DNA from: Roseibium sp. HPY-6
GTDB taxonomy: Bacteria; Pseudomonadota; Alphaproteobacteria; Rhizobiales; Stappiaceae
Length of the DNA: 64,000 nt
Direction of reading: 5' to 3'
Assembly: GCF_040530035.1 (NCBI RefSeq)
Contig: NZ_JBEWCD010000001.1
Coordinates: 2,108,001-2,172,000, forward strand
Part shown: piece after piece, positions 46,443 to 55,273 of the stretch
Layout of the letters: every line of letters begins with the position of its first letter
Position numbering within the stretch: the first letter of the stretch is position 1
Notes under the pieces: model-generated
Databases searched by the model: none
What the model saw: the letters and a program-made list of their open reading frames with translations, nothing else
What the model was told of the DNA's origin: nothing
Made by a program: the position numbers and the translations under genes

Positions 46443-47378
46443 CTATTTGGTCCGAAGCCTGAGCAACAGATCCACTTCTTCTTCCAGGGCACGTCCATAT
46501 GCACGCGCTGCCGGAGCGTTGGTGGTTCCGAGTGTCTCGTGCCGATAGAGGCAATAAGCGGCGAGCCGCCAGTGATAGGCGCTGCGTTCTTCCAGAAATC
46601 GTTCGACAATCTGCTGGTTAGGGTAGTGCTTCAAAAACATGTCTTCGGCATAGGTAACCAGCGGATGAAGCCCGTAGAGCTTCAAGAGCCCGGGGGAAAC
46701 GAAACCGGCAATATCCTCCACCGGATCGCCGTAACCGGCGAACTGCCAGTCGATCAATCGCGCTCCGTCTGCTGTCGACTGAATGGTCCCAAGGCAAAAG
46801 CTTCGATGGACAAGAGTTCGTTCGACGGTGCGATTCTCGACGGCATCGTCATTCGGCCGCAGCCGTTTCAGGTTAACCGCCTTCCGGCTCTCCGGAATGG
46901 CGGCCAGCATGGCGTCGCCCCGCTCGAGCACTTCATGAAAGCCTGCCGGAACCGTCTGGTGGCCAGGAACCGGTTCCTTCAGATTTGCGATCCGGCCGAT
47001 TAGATCTGCTGCTTCACCGACGTCGATTTCATCGGTCTTCGGCGGACCGTATCCGTAAACAAGCAAGGGGGTGCCGACCGGACTTTGGGAATAAATTTCC
47101 AGTTCCGGCGCAAGATCATATTGCGCAAGAAACGTTAGCGCCTCGGCTTCCTGGTCCGGCAATGTCGGATAAAGCGGATTGTCTTCCGCGCCGGGAAAGA
47201 ACTCCTTTATCACATAGATACGATCCGGCGTATCGAGGCGCCAGAAGCGGCTCGTGTAATTGACGGGCAGCGGCCGAAGGCGCGCGGCGCTCCAGTCCCT
47301 TGCCGGCAGGAGATCCCTCAGGAACGTCAAAAGGTCTGAATCGGACAGCCGTTCGCGCACGCCACTATGGTCCATCAT
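46443..47378 (-). CDS. Phosphotransferase (APH/choline-kinase fold) with degenerate catalytic loop
   Basis: A 311-residue APH-fold protein from the ATG at 47378 (a long N-terminal extension in frame is not family-like, and the start is uncertain). The ATP lysine is present in YVIKEF (Lys58) and the Mg-binding Asp in LIDWQFAG (Asp210), with GDPVEDIAGF after it. The catalytic Brenner loop HxDxxxxN reads HRSFCLGTIQ (His191), with Ser193 in place of Asp and Thr198 in place of Asn, so ordinary kinase activity is doubtful. It is divergent from the methyltransferase operon and upstream of the ABC ATPase gene. A choline-type substrate would fit the context but is not shown. Confidence 0.75.
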   Translation of the reverse strand: MMDHSGVRERLSDSDLLTFLRDLLPARDWSAARLRPLPVNYTSRFWRLDTPDRIYVIKEFFPGAEDNPLYPTLPDQEAEALTFLAQYDLAPELEIYSQSPVGTPLLVYGYGPPKTDEIDVGEAADLIGRIANLKEPVPGHQTVPAGFHEVLERGDAMLAAIPESRKAVNLKRLRPNDDAVENRTVERTLVHRSFCLGTIQSTADGARLIDWQFAGYGDPVEDIAGFVSPGLLKLYGLHPLVTYAEDMFLKHYPNQQIVERFLEERSAYHWRLAAYCLYRHETLGTTNAPAARAYGRALEEEVDLLLRLRTK

Positions 47379-47620
47379 TATTTCAATAAATCTCTGATCG
47401 CTGCGCAGATCCAATTCGTCAAGTCGAACTTTCAAAGTCCCCCGTCCATGTCCCGCATTGCCTTTGGGACATGTCGGAGTTGAAGCACAGACCGTCGCTC
47501 TCAGACTGCCCGGAAAAATGAGCCTCTCAGCTACAGTTATCGCACTGGGCGCTCTCGTTGCGCAGCAGCTGTTGGTGGCCTGCCTGCACGCCACCTTCTC
47601 AACAACCATGGCGGTTCAGG

Positions 47621-49201
47621 ATGACAGAGGGAATTGGCGAAGCTTCCGTGAATGAAACGGCACCCGCAAGGCGCGGACGACGCCGCAGAGGCGGCGGAGA
47701 AAAAGCCGGTCCGGACCTTTTTCCGCAAAAGCCTTTCAAACAGCCCCGTCACATTTTCAAGCCGATCGAGGCGATCTCGGCCGACGAACTGGAAGCCATC
47801 CATGATGCCTCAATGCGCGTCCTGGAAGAAATCGGCATGGACTTCCTGCACGAGGAAGCCAAGGCGATGCTCAAGGCGGCGGGCGCCGATGTGAAACCGG
47901 GTGAAGATCGTGTGCGCATGGACCGCGCCATGGTCGAAGAGCTGATCGCCAAGGCACCATCCGAATTCATGATGCGGGCCCGCAACCGGAACCATGACCT
48001 CAGGATCGGCGGAGATGCGATCGTCTTTTCCTGCGTCGCCAGCACGCCGAATGTGGTTGACCGCGATGGCGGGCGCCGTCCGGGCAACCGTGAAGATTTT
48101 CAGAAACTCCTGAAACTCGGACAGTTCTTCAACATCATTCATGCCCCGCTCGGCTATCCTGTCGAACCGGTCGACCTGCACGCATCGATCCGCCACCTGG
48201 ATTGCATCGCAGACGCCATCCGCCTGACCGACAAGGCGCTGCATCTTTATTCGCTCGGCAAGGAACGCAATCACGACGGCATCGAGCTTGCGCGCATTGC
48301 CAATGGGTTGACGCATGAAGAGCTTGTCGACACGCCTTGTACGCTGACCGTGATCAACACATCTTCGCCGCTGCGCCTCGACACACCGATGCTGCAAGGC
48401 TTGATCGAAATGGCGAAGGCCGGACAGGTTTCGGTCGTCACCCCGTTCACACTTGCAGGTGCGATGGCCCCGGTCACGATGGCCGGTGCCCTGACCCTGC
48501 AAAATGCCGAAGCACTTGCCGGGATTGCCTTCGCGCAGCTCGTCAGGCCGGGCGCGCCTGTCGTCTATGGCGGGTTCACGTCGAATGTGGACATGAAATC
48601 CGGCGCACCTGCCTTCGGCACGCCTGAATACATGAAAGCTGCTCTGGTCAGTGGCCAGCTGGCAAGACGATACAACTTGCCCTTCAGATCCTCCGGTGTC
48701 TGCGCAGCCAACACCGTGGATTACCAGGCTGCCCTTGAAACGACCTTGTCCGAATGGGGCGCGATCAACGGCGGCGGCAACCTGATCAAACATGCTGCCG
48801 GCTGGCTGGAAGGCGGGTTGAGTGCGGGCTTTGAGAAATTCATCGCCGACATTGACCTCCTTCAGAAAATCGCCGAGTACCTGACACCGCTCGACGTATC
48901 CGAAGCATCGCTCGCCATTGACGCAATCCGTGATGTCGGACCGGCCGGACATTTCTTTGGCACGGAGCACACGCAGGCCCGCTACAAGGAGGCGTTCTAT
49001 CCGCCGATCGTCTCCGACTGGCGCAACTACGAGACCTGGGCGGAGGCCGGAAGCCCGATCGCCTATGACAAGGCCAACATGCTCTACAAGAAAGCCCTGG
49101 AGGCCTATGAGCAGCCTGCGCTCGACCCGGCCATCGACGAAGAAATCACGGCCTTTGTTGACAGACGCAAAGCCGAAGGCGGCGTCCCGACCGACTTCTG
49201 A
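47621..49201 (+). CDS. MttB/COG5598-superfamily methyltransferase (non-pyrrolysine)
   Basis: A 526-residue protein of the trimethylamine methyltransferase superfamily. The N-tail is Arg/Gly-rich; the barrel starts DELEAIHDASMRVLEEIGMDF and includes HAPLGYPVEPVDLHASIRHLD, CTLTVINTSSPLRLDTPMLQGL and VCAANTVDYQAALETTLSEWGA. No in-frame amber codon interrupts it, so it belongs to the non-pyrrolysine group (which includes glycine betaine methyltransferase MtgB). No corrinoid protein or reactivase is encoded in the window. A GTG at 47648 is an alternative start. It leads an operon with a DMGDH-like gene 51 bases later and a DddP-type gene after that. Confidence 0.85.
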   Translation: MTEGIGEASVNETAPARRGRRRRGGGEKAGPDLFPQKPFKQPRHIFKPIEAISADELEAIHDASMRVLEEIGMDFLHEEAKAMLKAAGADVKPGEDRVRMDRAMVEELIAKAPSEFMMRARNRNHDLRIGGDAIVFSCVASTPNVVDRDGGRRPGNREDFQKLLKLGQFFNIIHAPLGYPVEPVDLHASIRHLDCIADAIRLTDKALHLYSLGKERNHDGIELARIANGLTHEELVDTPCTLTVINTSSPLRLDTPMLQGLIEMAKAGQVSVVTPFTLAGAMAPVTMAGALTLQNAEALAGIAFAQLVRPGAPVVYGGFTSNVDMKSGAPAFGTPEYMKAALVSGQLARRYNLPFRSSGVCAANTVDYQAALETTLSEWGAINGGGNLIKHAAGWLEGGLSAGFEKFIADIDLLQKIAEYLTPLDVSEASLAIDAIRDVGPAGHFFGTEHTQARYKEAFYPPIVSDWRNYETWAEAGSPIAYDKANMLYKKALEAYEQPALDPAIDEEITAFVDRRKAEGGVPTDF

Positions 49202-49252
49202 TCACCGCATTAATTCCTTGCCAATTCAAAGCAGGTACTCTGGAGCGTACGC

Positions 49253-51688
49253 ATGAAAACTCACACTCAGGTCGTTGTCATTGGTGGTGGCGTTGTCGGC
49301 TGCAGTGTTCTTTATCACCTGACCAAACTCGGCTGGAAGGATGTCGTTCTCGTCGAGCGGGACGAGCTGACTTCCGGCTCTTCATGGCACGCTGCCGGTG
49401 GCTTTCACACCTTGAACGGCGACCCGAACGTTGCCCAGCTGCAGAGTTACACCGTCGACCTCTACAAAGAACTTGAGGAAATTTCCGGCCAGTCCTGCAG
49501 CCTTCACCTGACGGGCGGTGTCATGCTCGCCGACACACCCGAACGCATGGATTTTCTGCGTCTTGCACAGGCAAAGGGCCGTTATCTCGGCATGGAACTG
49601 GAACTGATATCCGTTGCCGAAGCCAAGACCATGTTCCCTATGCTCGATGAAAAGCACTTCATCGGCGCGCTCTGGGATCCGATTGAAGGGCACCTGGATC
49701 CTTCCGGCACCACACATGCCTATGCAAAGGCGGCACGCATCAATGGTGCCACGGTCTACCGCCACACCAAGGTCGAGGAACTGGTTCAGACACCTGACGG
49801 GACCTGGGACGTGATCACCAACAAGGGCACGATCCGGGCAGAGCATGTCGTCAACGCCGGCGGGCTCTGGGCCAGGGAATGCGGCCGCATGGTCGGGCTT
49901 GAACTTCCCATCCTTGCCATGGAGCACATGTATCTGCTCACGGACGAAATGCCGGAGGTGGTCGCCCACAACGAGGCAACGGGCAAGGAACTGATCGGCA
50001 TTCTCGACTTCGGCGGTGAGATCTATACGCGCCAGGAAGGCAAGGGCATGTTGCTCGGGACCTACGAGCAGAATTGCCGCCCATGGAGCCCTCGCGAGAC
50101 CCCTTGGGACTTCGGTCATGAGCTTCTGGCGCCCGATCTGGACCGGATTGCCCCGGAACTGGAAGTCGGCTTTGAACATTTCCCGGCGCTTCAGACAGCG
50201 GGTATCAAGCAGATCATCAACGGACCCTTCACGTTCGCGCCGGACGGCAACCCGCTGGTCGGCCCGGTCAGAGGTCTCCAGAACTACTGGGTTGCCTGCG
50301 GCGTCATGGCCGGGTTCAGCCAGGGCGGCGGCGTCGGCCTGACGCTTGCCAACTGGATGATCAACGGGGATCCGGGCTATGACATCTGGGGGATGGATGT
50401 TGCCCGATACGGTGACTGGGCCACGCTCTCTTATACCAACGCAAAGGTGCAGGAAAACTATCGCCGCAGGTTCCGGATACGGTTCCCGAATGAGGAACTT
50501 CCGGCCGGCAGGCCGCATCAGACCACACCATTATACGACCGGATGCTCGCCAAGGGCGCTGTCATGGGCGACAGCTGGGGCCTGGAAACACCGCTCTGGT
50601 TTGCGTCCGAAGGCGTTGAGGCGAAGGACATTGTCTCGTTCCGCCGGTCCAACGATTTCGATCCCATCGGCGCTGAATGCCGGGCCGTGCGCGAGAGTGT
50701 CGGCGTTACGGAAATCGCGAACTTTGCGAAATACGAGATAAGTGGCCCCGGTGCGGAAGACTATCTGTCGTTGCTTATGACGAACACGATGCCGAGGACA
50801 GGTCGCATCGTCCTGACCCCGATGCTGAATGAAAATGGCAAGCTGATCGGTGACTTCACCATCGCACGCGTGTCTGACGAAAAACTCTACATGTTCGGCT
50901 CGTCGCAGGCCGAAATCTATCACATGCGCTGGTTCGAAAAGCACCTGCCGGAAGATGGGTCCGTGAGCCTGAAGGCGATCAATCTCGGCTGGGTCGGGCT
51001 TTCAATCGCCGGGCCTAATTCGCGCAAAGTCCTGCAGAAAATCACGGGCGACGACGTCTCGAACGAAGCTTTCCGGTTCATGGATTTCCGCGAGATGGAC
51101 GTTGCCAATGCGCCGTGCAAAGTCAATCGCATTACCTATACCGGCGACCTTGGTTACGAGATCTGGATGACGCCGGAATACGAACGCCAGGTCTATGACG
51201 CCATCCTGGAGGCCGGCGCTGAGTTCGGCATCCGCGACTTCGGCATGCGCGCGCTTCTGTCGATGCGACTTGAGAAAAACTTCGGCACCTGGTTCCGGGA
51301 GTTCCGGCCGATTTACGGACCTTACGAAGCCGATCTCGGGCGCTTCGTAAAGCTGTCGAAAAACCGCTTCATCGGTCAGGAAGCCGCCCGAAAGGAATTC
51401 GAGGACGGGCCGAAGCGCCTGCGCGTCAGTTTCGAGGTCGAGGCGTCCGACGCCGACGTCATGGGCGATGAACCGGTCTGGCATGACGGCAAGGTCATCG
51501 GCTGGATCACGTCGGGTGGCTATGCCCATTGGGTGCGAAAGTCGCTTGCGCAGGGATACATCCCTGCCGACCTCGCCAGCACGACCGACAAGGGCGCGTT
51601 TGAAGTCGAAATTCTGGGTGAAATGTGCAAGGCGACCATCCTGCCCGATCCACCCTTCGACCCGAAAGCAGAGCGCATGCGCATGTAA
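49253..51688 (+). CDS. FAD-dependent oxidoreductase with GcvT domain (dimethylglycine dehydrogenase-like)
   Basis: An 811-residue two-part enzyme. Residues 1 to about 400 form a DAO-type FAD domain with VVVIGGGVVGCSVLYHL and SSWHAAGG, where His46 is the usual covalent flavin ligand of dimethylglycine dehydrogenases. From about residue 430 follows an aminomethyltransferase (GcvT) domain with GVTEIANFAKYEISGPGAE, TYTGDLGYEIW-like and RLEKNFGTWFREF segments. Such enzymes oxidise N-methyl groups of dimethylglycine or sarcosine and hand the C1 unit to tetrahydrofolate. It sits between the MttB-like and DddP-type genes (gaps of 51 and 46 bases), so it probably processes demethylated onium compounds. 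Confidence 0.9.
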   Translation: MKTHTQVVVIGGGVVGCSVLYHLTKLGWKDVVLVERDELTSGSSWHAAGGFHTLNGDPNVAQLQSYTVDLYKELEEISGQSCSLHLTGGVMLADTPERMDFLRLAQAKGRYLGMELELISVAEAKTMFPMLDEKHFIGALWDPIEGHLDPSGTTHAYAKAARINGATVYRHTKVEELVQTPDGTWDVITNKGTIRAEHVVNAGGLWARECGRMVGLELPILAMEHMYLLTDEMPEVVAHNEATGKELIGILDFGGEIYTRQEGKGMLLGTYEQNCRPWSPRETPWDFGHELLAPDLDRIAPELEVGFEHFPALQTAGIKQIINGPFTFAPDGNPLVGPVRGLQNYWVACGVMAGFSQGGGVGLTLANWMINGDPGYDIWGMDVARYGDWATLSYTNAKVQENYRRRFRIRFPNEELPAGRPHQTTPLYDRMLAKGAVMGDSWGLETPLWFASEGVEAKDIVSFRRSNDFDPIGAECRAVRESVGVTEIANFAKYEISGPGAEDYLSLLMTNTMPRTGRIVLTPMLNENGKLIGDFTIARVSDEKLYMFGSSQAEIYHMRWFEKHLPEDGSVSLKAINLGWVGLSIAGPNSRKVLQKITGDDVSNEAFRFMDFREMDVANAPCKVNRITYTGDLGYEIWMTPEYERQVYDAILEAGAEFGIRDFGMRALLSMRLEKNFGTWFREFRPIYGPYEADLGRFVKLSKNRFIGQEAARKEFEDGPKRLRVSFEVEASDADVMGDEPVWHDGKVIGWITSGGYAHWVRKSLAQGYIPADLASTTDKGAFEVEILGEMCKATILPDPPFDPKAERMRM

Positions 51689-51734
51689 CACCCCTTGAGG
51701 GCCCAGGCCAACGCGGGAGGAGGCGTAGCCATAT

Positions 51735-53111
51735 ATGAATACGGAACATTTTGGCCGCCACAGGCGGAAAATACTGCCGGAAAGTGCTCTGATCCATCCG
51801 GGAGATCAGGCAGGTTACGAGGCGCTTTCAGCCTATGCGTTCGAAAAGGCGACGCTCCTGAACCGTCACATGCTTGGTTACGGCGCTTTCGTGGAAAACG
51901 AGTGGGCGGCGCTCGGACTGGACGCGCCTGATCTCGACGTTGTTCGCAAATACCGGCTTGACCGCATTCGCCAGCAGCTCGAAAAGTTTGACCTGAGCGC
52001 CGCGATCCTATGCGATCCACTGAACGTTCGTTATGCGACCGACGCAACCAATATGCAAATATGGTCAGCGCACAACGCTGTCCGCTATACGTTTGTTGCG
52101 CTGGAAGGCCCGGTCGTTGCGTTCGACTTTCACAATTGCGAGCACTTGTCAGCGCATAATTCCCAAGTCGATGAAATGCGGCACGGGATCCCGTGGTTCT
52201 ACTTCGAATCCGGCCCCCGCTCACAGGAACTTGCGCTGAAATGGGCTGACGAACTGGCGGACCTGGTCAAGACCTATGGTGGCGGCAACCATCGGATTGC
52301 CCTCGACAAGGCGCGCCGCGAAGGCGTTGCTGCTCTGGAAACGCACGGTTTGTTATTTCATGATGGTGAAGAAGTCATGGAACTCGCGCGCGCCATCAAG
52401 TGCCCGGACGAAATCAAGGCAATGCGCAGGTCGATCGCTTCCTGTGAAGCGGCCATGCAGGAAATGGAAGATGCGCTCGTACCGGGCATGACGGAGTGGG
52501 AGCTATGGTCGCTTCTTCACGCCGGCAACATCAGACGGGGTGGTGAATGGGTCGAGACCCAGTTGCTCGCCTCCGGGCCGCGCACAAATCCATGGTTCCA
52601 GGAGGCATCGGCTCGTGTGATTGAAAACGGCGACCTCGTCGCATTCGATACCGATCTGGTCGGCCCCTATGGCATGTGCTGTGACATCTCGCGGACCTGG
52701 CTCTGCGGGAACGATGCACCGACGGGCGAACAGCAGTCGCTTTACCGGATGGCGTTCGACCAGATCGAAGCGAACATCGAAATGCTTGCCCCTGGCCGGA
52801 CCTTCCGTGAACTCTCTCATGAGGCCAGCAGTCTGCCCGAGGACTATCTCGCAAACCGCTACTCCGTACTCTTTCACGGCGTGGGCCTGTGCGACGAATA
52901 CCCTGCCGTTCCCTATCCGTCAGATTGGGAAAGCGGTGGCTACGATGGTGTCCTGGAGCCAGGAATGGTGGTCTGCGTGGAAAGCTACGTTGGCCGGCAC
53001 GGCGGCCATGAAGGGGTAAAATTGGAAGAACAACTGCTGATCACCGGGCAAGGGTATGAGCGTCTCAGCACATACCCCTACGACGAACGCTTGCTGGGCC
53101 GCCAGATGTGA
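51735..53111 (+). CDS. dddP: DMSP lyase DddP (M24 peptidase fold)
   Basis: A 458-residue pita-bread-fold (M24) protein. Six metal ligands recalled for the structurally known DddP (Asp295, Asp297, Asp307, His371, Glu406, Glu421) appear as Asp305, Asp307, Asp317, His381, Glu416 and Glu431, and the catalytic Tyr366/Asp377 as Tyr376/Asp387, all with the same +10 offset. Flanking segments FDTDLVGPYGMCCDISRTW and FHGVGLCDEYP and the N-terminal DPLNVRYATDATNMQIW also fit. DddP cleaves dimethylsulfoniopropionate to DMS and acrylate. It is the third gene of an operon with MttB-like and DMGDH-like genes. A non-DMSP paralogue remains possible. Confidence 0.85.
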   Translation: MNTEHFGRHRRKILPESALIHPGDQAGYEALSAYAFEKATLLNRHMLGYGAFVENEWAALGLDAPDLDVVRKYRLDRIRQQLEKFDLSAAILCDPLNVRYATDATNMQIWSAHNAVRYTFVALEGPVVAFDFHNCEHLSAHNSQVDEMRHGIPWFYFESGPRSQELALKWADELADLVKTYGGGNHRIALDKARREGVAALETHGLLFHDGEEVMELARAIKCPDEIKAMRRSIASCEAAMQEMEDALVPGMTEWELWSLLHAGNIRRGGEWVETQLLASGPRTNPWFQEASARVIENGDLVAFDTDLVGPYGMCCDISRTWLCGNDAPTGEQQSLYRMAFDQIEANIEMLAPGRTFRELSHEASSLPEDYLANRYSVLFHGVGLCDEYPAVPYPSDWESGGYDGVLEPGMVVCVESYVGRHGGHEGVKLEEQLLITGQGYERLSTYPYDERLLGRQM

Positions 53112-53130
53112 CGGCCCAATATCACGTGGC

Positions 53131-53436
53131 TTATCTTACGCGCAGGATCTTGGACCCGAGACCACGAATGTAGTCGTCTTGCGTGAAGACAACGACATTG
53201 GTCTCGCGAACCTCGGTCATCTTCAGGTCAAGCGGTGTTTTTCCTTCTGGGTTGACGATGACCTTGCGGGTCGGCGGAAGCCCGCGGAACACCAGCACAC
53301 CGGCTTCCTTGGTCACGATCGCGCCATATGGCTCATCGTGAACGATGCGGGTCGTTCCGCTTTCAGCGTTTGCAGCGGTGGCGATGACCGCAAGCAATCC
53401 TGCGGTGGCGAAGGCAGATTTTAGTATCGTTTTCAT
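53131..53436 (-). CDS. Small secreted protein of unknown function
   Basis: A 101-residue product with a clear signal peptide (residues 1-24, ending ATAANA). The mature part of about 77 residues has a repeated beta-rich character (TRIVHDEPYGAIVTKEAGVLVFRG) and no cysteine. No family was recognised. It ends 20 bases from the convergent dddP stop. It is 147 bases downstream of the SRPBCC gene on the same strand, and whether they share a transcript is unclear. Confidence 0.7.
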   Translation of the reverse strand: MKTILKSAFATAGLLAVIATAANAESGTTRIVHDEPYGAIVTKEAGVLVFRGLPPTRKVIVNPEGKTPLDLKMTEVRETNVVVFTQDDYIRGLGSKILRVR

Positions 53437-53583
53437 GACGCGCTCACTGTTAACGAATGATTTACCGAAAATCGTAACCCTTCGTTAACATTTGCGCCAG
53501 CATTTCCGCCGAATTCACCAGGAATGTGTGTCACCAAGCAAGAACATCGTTAACGATTGTCTTAAAATGACACACATCAATTC

Positions 53584-54060
53584 TTATGCAGCCAGCTTTG
53601 GATGCGTTTCGACCCCTTTTTCCACGAAGTTGGCATTTGCAAGCAGCAGCTCGGACAACCCTTTGCGGAACTGCGTTTTCATGATTGGCGTCATCAACCA
53701 CCCGAGCGGACCGAATTTCGGTGTGAAACTTATCCGCATTGTCACCCGGCTCTGCGCATCCGAAAGGGAAACGAAATCAAGTGTCACGATTGCCTTCTTG
53801 AGCGGCAGGTTGGCATCGAAAATTTCGACGACAATATGCTCCCGCGGCTGATAGCCGATGATGCGCTCCTTAAGATAGGTTTTGCCATCGACATGCCTGC
53901 AGATCCGCTCCGCGCCCAATCCTGTAGGCGCACTTTCAGGCAGGAGCGGCGACTGATTTATCACCGGATTGAACCTGTAGATTTCGTCATAGCTGTCCCA
54001 GCTGCGCCACAGGTCGGCCAACGGGGCATTTACAAGCTGTGTAACAACAACTTCCGCCAT
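53584..54060 (-). CDS. SRPBCC-family (START/polyketide cyclase-like) protein
   Basis: A 158-residue protein with the SRPBCC hydrophobic-cavity pattern: N-terminal VVVTQLVNAPLADLWRSWDSYDEIYRFNPVI and later ERIIGYQPREHIVVEIFD, then a C-terminal amphipathic helix (TQFRKGLSELLLANANFVEKG). Such proteins bind small lipophilic ligands. The start at 54060 has GGAG six bases before it; an ATG four codons earlier has none. It lies 25 bases after the haloalkane dehalogenase-like gene and is probably co-transcribed with it. Confidence 0.85.
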   Translation of the reverse strand: MAEVVVTQLVNAPLADLWRSWDSYDEIYRFNPVINQSPLLPESAPTGLGAERICRHVDGKTYLKERIIGYQPREHIVVEIFDANLPLKKAIVTLDFVSLSDAQSRVTMRISFTPKFGPLGWLMTPIMKTQFRKGLSELLLANANFVEKGVETHPKLAA

Positions 54061-54085
54061 CTTGATCTCCATCGTTTTGACCCAC

Positions 54086-55123
54086 TCAGATGCGACGCAG
54101 CCAGTCGGCGATCCCCTGGCCGATGACGTGTGGATGATCCTCCTGGAGAAAATGCGATCCGGCCCCGACGAAACGCGCTTCGATATTGGCCACGTTCGCG
54201 GTCAGGTAGTCCGCGACGGGCTTGGGCATCAGCGCACCCGGCTCCGCATAGAACATCAGCTTGGGAACCTGGCTCGACAGCAGCCATTCACCGTTCAGCC
54301 TGACCTCTTCGACCACGTCGGCCGGCTTGCCCTCGATAGGCACTTCGCGCGGCCACGCGAGAACCGGCTTGCGGCTGTCGGGCGTCGGAAATGGTCTGCG
54401 GTAGTGATCCATCTCCGCATCGGACATGGCGCGCACGACACCCATTTGCGGCAGCACGAATTCCACGAAGAAATTCTCGTTGAGCACCATGTCGGCGCCC
54501 TTGTCGCTGTGCATCAGACGGAAGAAATCGGCAAGGGGACCGGGCATGTCGTCAAACGATGCGACCGGGAGCACAGGCGGGACAATGGCTTCCAGGAAGA
54601 CCAGCCCTGACACGCGGTCCGGGTTCTGGCGCGCATAGCGCATGCCGAGCGCAGAGCCCCAGTCGTGGACCACCAGGATCGCATCGCTCAGGTCAAGCTG
54701 GTCGAGAAAAGTGTCCAGATAGCGCGCATGATCGGCAAACCGGTAGTCACCGTCAGGTTTGCCGCTATCGCCCATGCCGATCAGATCGGGCGCAATGGCG
54801 CGGTGGCTCTCCGACACATGCGGTATGATATTGCGCCACAGATAGGACGAAGTCGGGTTGCCATGCAAAAACACAACGGGCTGCCCGTCTCCCTCATCAA
54901 CATAGGCGAGGGAGGAATCCAGCACGGACATTTCCTTCTTCTTGAAGGGAAACTCCGCGCTGATCTGGATCCCATAAGGAGCGGACGGATCCGAACCAAG
55001 CGGTTTGGCCCCTTCCTGTGCTATTGCAGTGCCCGCTAGCGGTAGAGCAAGCGCTGCACCTCCTGTGGCCGCCCCAGTCAGCAGCCTTCGCCGGGTTGTT
55101 TCAAAGCTCAACTTGCCACTCAT
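54086..55123 (-). CDS. Haloalkane dehalogenase-like alpha/beta hydrolase with Tat signal
   Basis: A 345-residue hydrolase. The N-terminus holds a twin-arginine signal (TTRRRLLTGAATGG, Arg11-13, then a hydrophobic stretch ending AIAQ). The mature part has the haloalkane dehalogenase subfamily II layout: FLHGNPTSSYLW with Asn89, VVHDWGSALGM with nucleophile Asp154 and halide-binding Trp155, FLEAI with Glu178, and GAGSHFLQEDHP with His324. All five catalytic positions are present. It would cleave carbon-halogen bonds hydrolytically in the periplasm, an unusual location, since most characterised members are cytoplasmic. The ATG at 55123 follows GGAGGAC. It is divergent from a LysR gene. Confidence 0.88.
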   Translation of the reverse strand: MSGKLSFETTRRRLLTGAATGGAALALPLAGTAIAQEGAKPLGSDPSAPYGIQISAEFPFKKKEMSVLDSSLAYVDEGDGQPVVFLHGNPTSSYLWRNIIPHVSESHRAIAPDLIGMGDSGKPDGDYRFADHARYLDTFLDQLDLSDAILVVHDWGSALGMRYARQNPDRVSGLVFLEAIVPPVLPVASFDDMPGPLADFFRLMHSDKGADMVLNENFFVEFVLPQMGVVRAMSDAEMDHYRRPFPTPDSRKPVLAWPREVPIEGKPADVVEEVRLNGEWLLSSQVPKLMFYAEPGALMPKPVADYLTANVANIEARFVGAGSHFLQEDHPHVIGQGIADWLRRI

Positions 55124-55273
55124 GAAGTCCTCCACGTTCTTTCAAAGCCGAACGCGCGCCAATCGCGCGATAGTCTGAAATCTGGTGGATTGATTTTCGA
55201 AATGAATATGATCAAATTGACCAACGTGGATAAAAAACGATCCACAAGGAAGAACCGATCGTGAAGGAAATCC

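Noticed and set aside
47810..48970. Minus-strand frame of about 386 codons
   Set aside because: Antisense to the MttB-like gene; no motif.
47621..49201. Possible pyrrolysine-containing trimethylamine methyltransferase
   Set aside because: The gene has no in-frame amber codon, so it belongs to the non-pyrrolysine branch; calling it trimethylamine-specific is not justified.
49382..50518. Minus-strand frame of about 378 codons
   Set aside because: Antisense to the FAD/GcvT gene; no motif.
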